Shown piece by piece: positions 63,680-64,000 of a DNA stretch of 64,000 nt. Position 1 is the stretch's first letter; every line of letters starts with the position of its first letter. Location: the NCBI GenBank assembly GCA_947259005.1, contig CAMYKP010000009.1, positions 1-64,000 on the forward strand. Direction: 5' to 3'. Both the position numbers and the translations under genes were made by a program. The notes beneath the pieces were generated by a model. That model had not been told where the DNA came from. It was given only the letters and a program-made list of their open reading frames with translations, and made no database searches. This DNA comes from an uncultured Parasphingopyxis sp. GTDB lineage: Bacteria > Pseudomonadota > Alphaproteobacteria > Sphingomonadales > Sphingomonadaceae.

Positions 63680-64000
63680 GTGTACGAAACCATAGAACCG
63701 CTTGTGATTCCGCAGGAAGCAAAAGAGCGGTTGCGAATCATGTTCATCGCCAAACATGCACTGTGGAACGGCGGGCTCCATCCGGACGATGGAAATCACG
63801 CGCTCTATCATCATGAAACGCGAACTATCCTCGAAGAACTGGGGCTGAATCTGACACTCGCCAACAGTTTTGACGCGCTCATGACGCGGCCCGACGTCGA
63901 TTTCGTCTTTCCGCTGCTGAACCGGGCGGGCTTCGTGAATTCCGAAATGCTCGGCCCATTGCTCTGCAACATGCACCGCATACCCTATCTCGGTGCGAGC
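63680..64000 (+). CDS. N-terminus of a D-Ala-D-Ala-ligase-like/ATP-grasp protein, truncated by window end
   Basis: 107 codons visible and open to base 64000, starting GTG 63680 with AGGA 7 bases upstream. The sequence contains LRIMFIAKHALWNGGLHPDD, a first Rossmann-like segment EELGLNLTLANSFDALMTRP, and PDVDFVFPLLNRAGFVNSEM followed by IPYLGAS, which resembles the N-terminal domain of D-alanine-D-alanine ligases (VFP...H/N-x-G...IPY-x-G). The catalytic ATP-grasp part is outside the window, so the substrate is open. Confidence 0.6.
   Translation, partial: MYETIEPLVIPQEAKERLRIMFIAKHALWNGGLHPDDGNHALYHHETRTILEELGLNLTLANSFDALMTRPDVDFVFPLLNRAGFVNSEMLGPLLCNMHRIPYLGAS

Overview
The window looks like a contiguous chromosomal segment of a GC-rich alphaproteobacterium, most probably a member of the Sphingomonadales. 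The grounds are the preserved alphaproteobacterial gene strings, a Ros/MucR zinc-finger regulator, a Fur-type repressor without the usual C-terminal cysteine pairs, a PNPase with an Arg/Gly-rich tail, and the character of the accessory genes. The genus cannot be fixed from sequence alone. About 95 percent of the window is coding. I see no insertion sequence, prophage, CRISPR array or rRNA; one tRNA (Pro, GGG) is present. No gap between genes exceeds about 255 bases.

Left half (1-30313, mostly minus strand): a long housekeeping series read right to left, nfu, rutE-like, tsaB, rimI, mucR, fur, two plsC, miaB, phoH, ybeY, corC, lnt, metK, trmB, rimP, nusA, ylxR/L7Ae, infB, rbfA, truB, rpsO, pnp. 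This order is known from many alphaproteobacteria. Here it is interrupted by insertions: a PQQ-type dehydrogenase and a VOC protein between corC and lnt; matB between metK and trmB; a GFA protein, a permuted Rieske protein and a lipoprotein sugar dehydrogenase between trmB and rimP; a 32-codon Gly-Asp-Lys repeat gene between infB and rbfA; and DUF2239, tdk, an AAC(3)-I-like acetyltransferase, DUF6491 and a GNAT between rbfA and truB. These genes serve transcription antitermination, translation initiation, ribosome and tRNA maturation, RNA decay, lipoprotein and phospholipid acylation, and SAM supply.

Middle (30455-42144): mixed short units. They include DoxX, DUF2461, a DEAD-box helicase with a long leader, an Asp/Asn hydroxylase, an exported methyltransferase-like protein, a lipoprotein peroxiredoxin, hslVU with a heat-shock-like promoter, and an orphan hybrid histidine kinase. 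The most unusual unit is a two-gene operon (40095-40972) encoding an exported protein with six CC-A-A repeats and a His-rich DUF6969-like protein. It is preceded by a GTAACC-N16-CGAA element like the promoters of the Caulobacter SigF heavy-metal regulon.

Right part (42322-64000, mostly plus strand): yajC-secD-secF-Mth938; a glycosyltransferase; bamD-recN-(three small genes)-ligA; phhA; prmA-SDR; a soluble globin-coupled chemoreceptor; sdhC-sdhD-sdhA followed by an unknown membrane protein where sdhB would be expected; an M20 peptidase; a methyltransferase; an FMN-dependent hydroxy-acid oxidase; and the start of an ATP-grasp-like gene. Between recN and ligA a 38-codon gene is visibly a chimera of the ligA start and the recN end, the scar of an old tandem duplication.

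The best leads for undescribed biology are the CC-repeat/DUF6969 operon, the recN-ligA chimeric mini-gene, the Gly-Asp-Lys micro-gene whose ribosome binding site lies inside a perfect 12-bp hairpin, and the reversed-domain Rieske protein. All assignments come from reading the sequence and from memory of protein families; no database search was possible.
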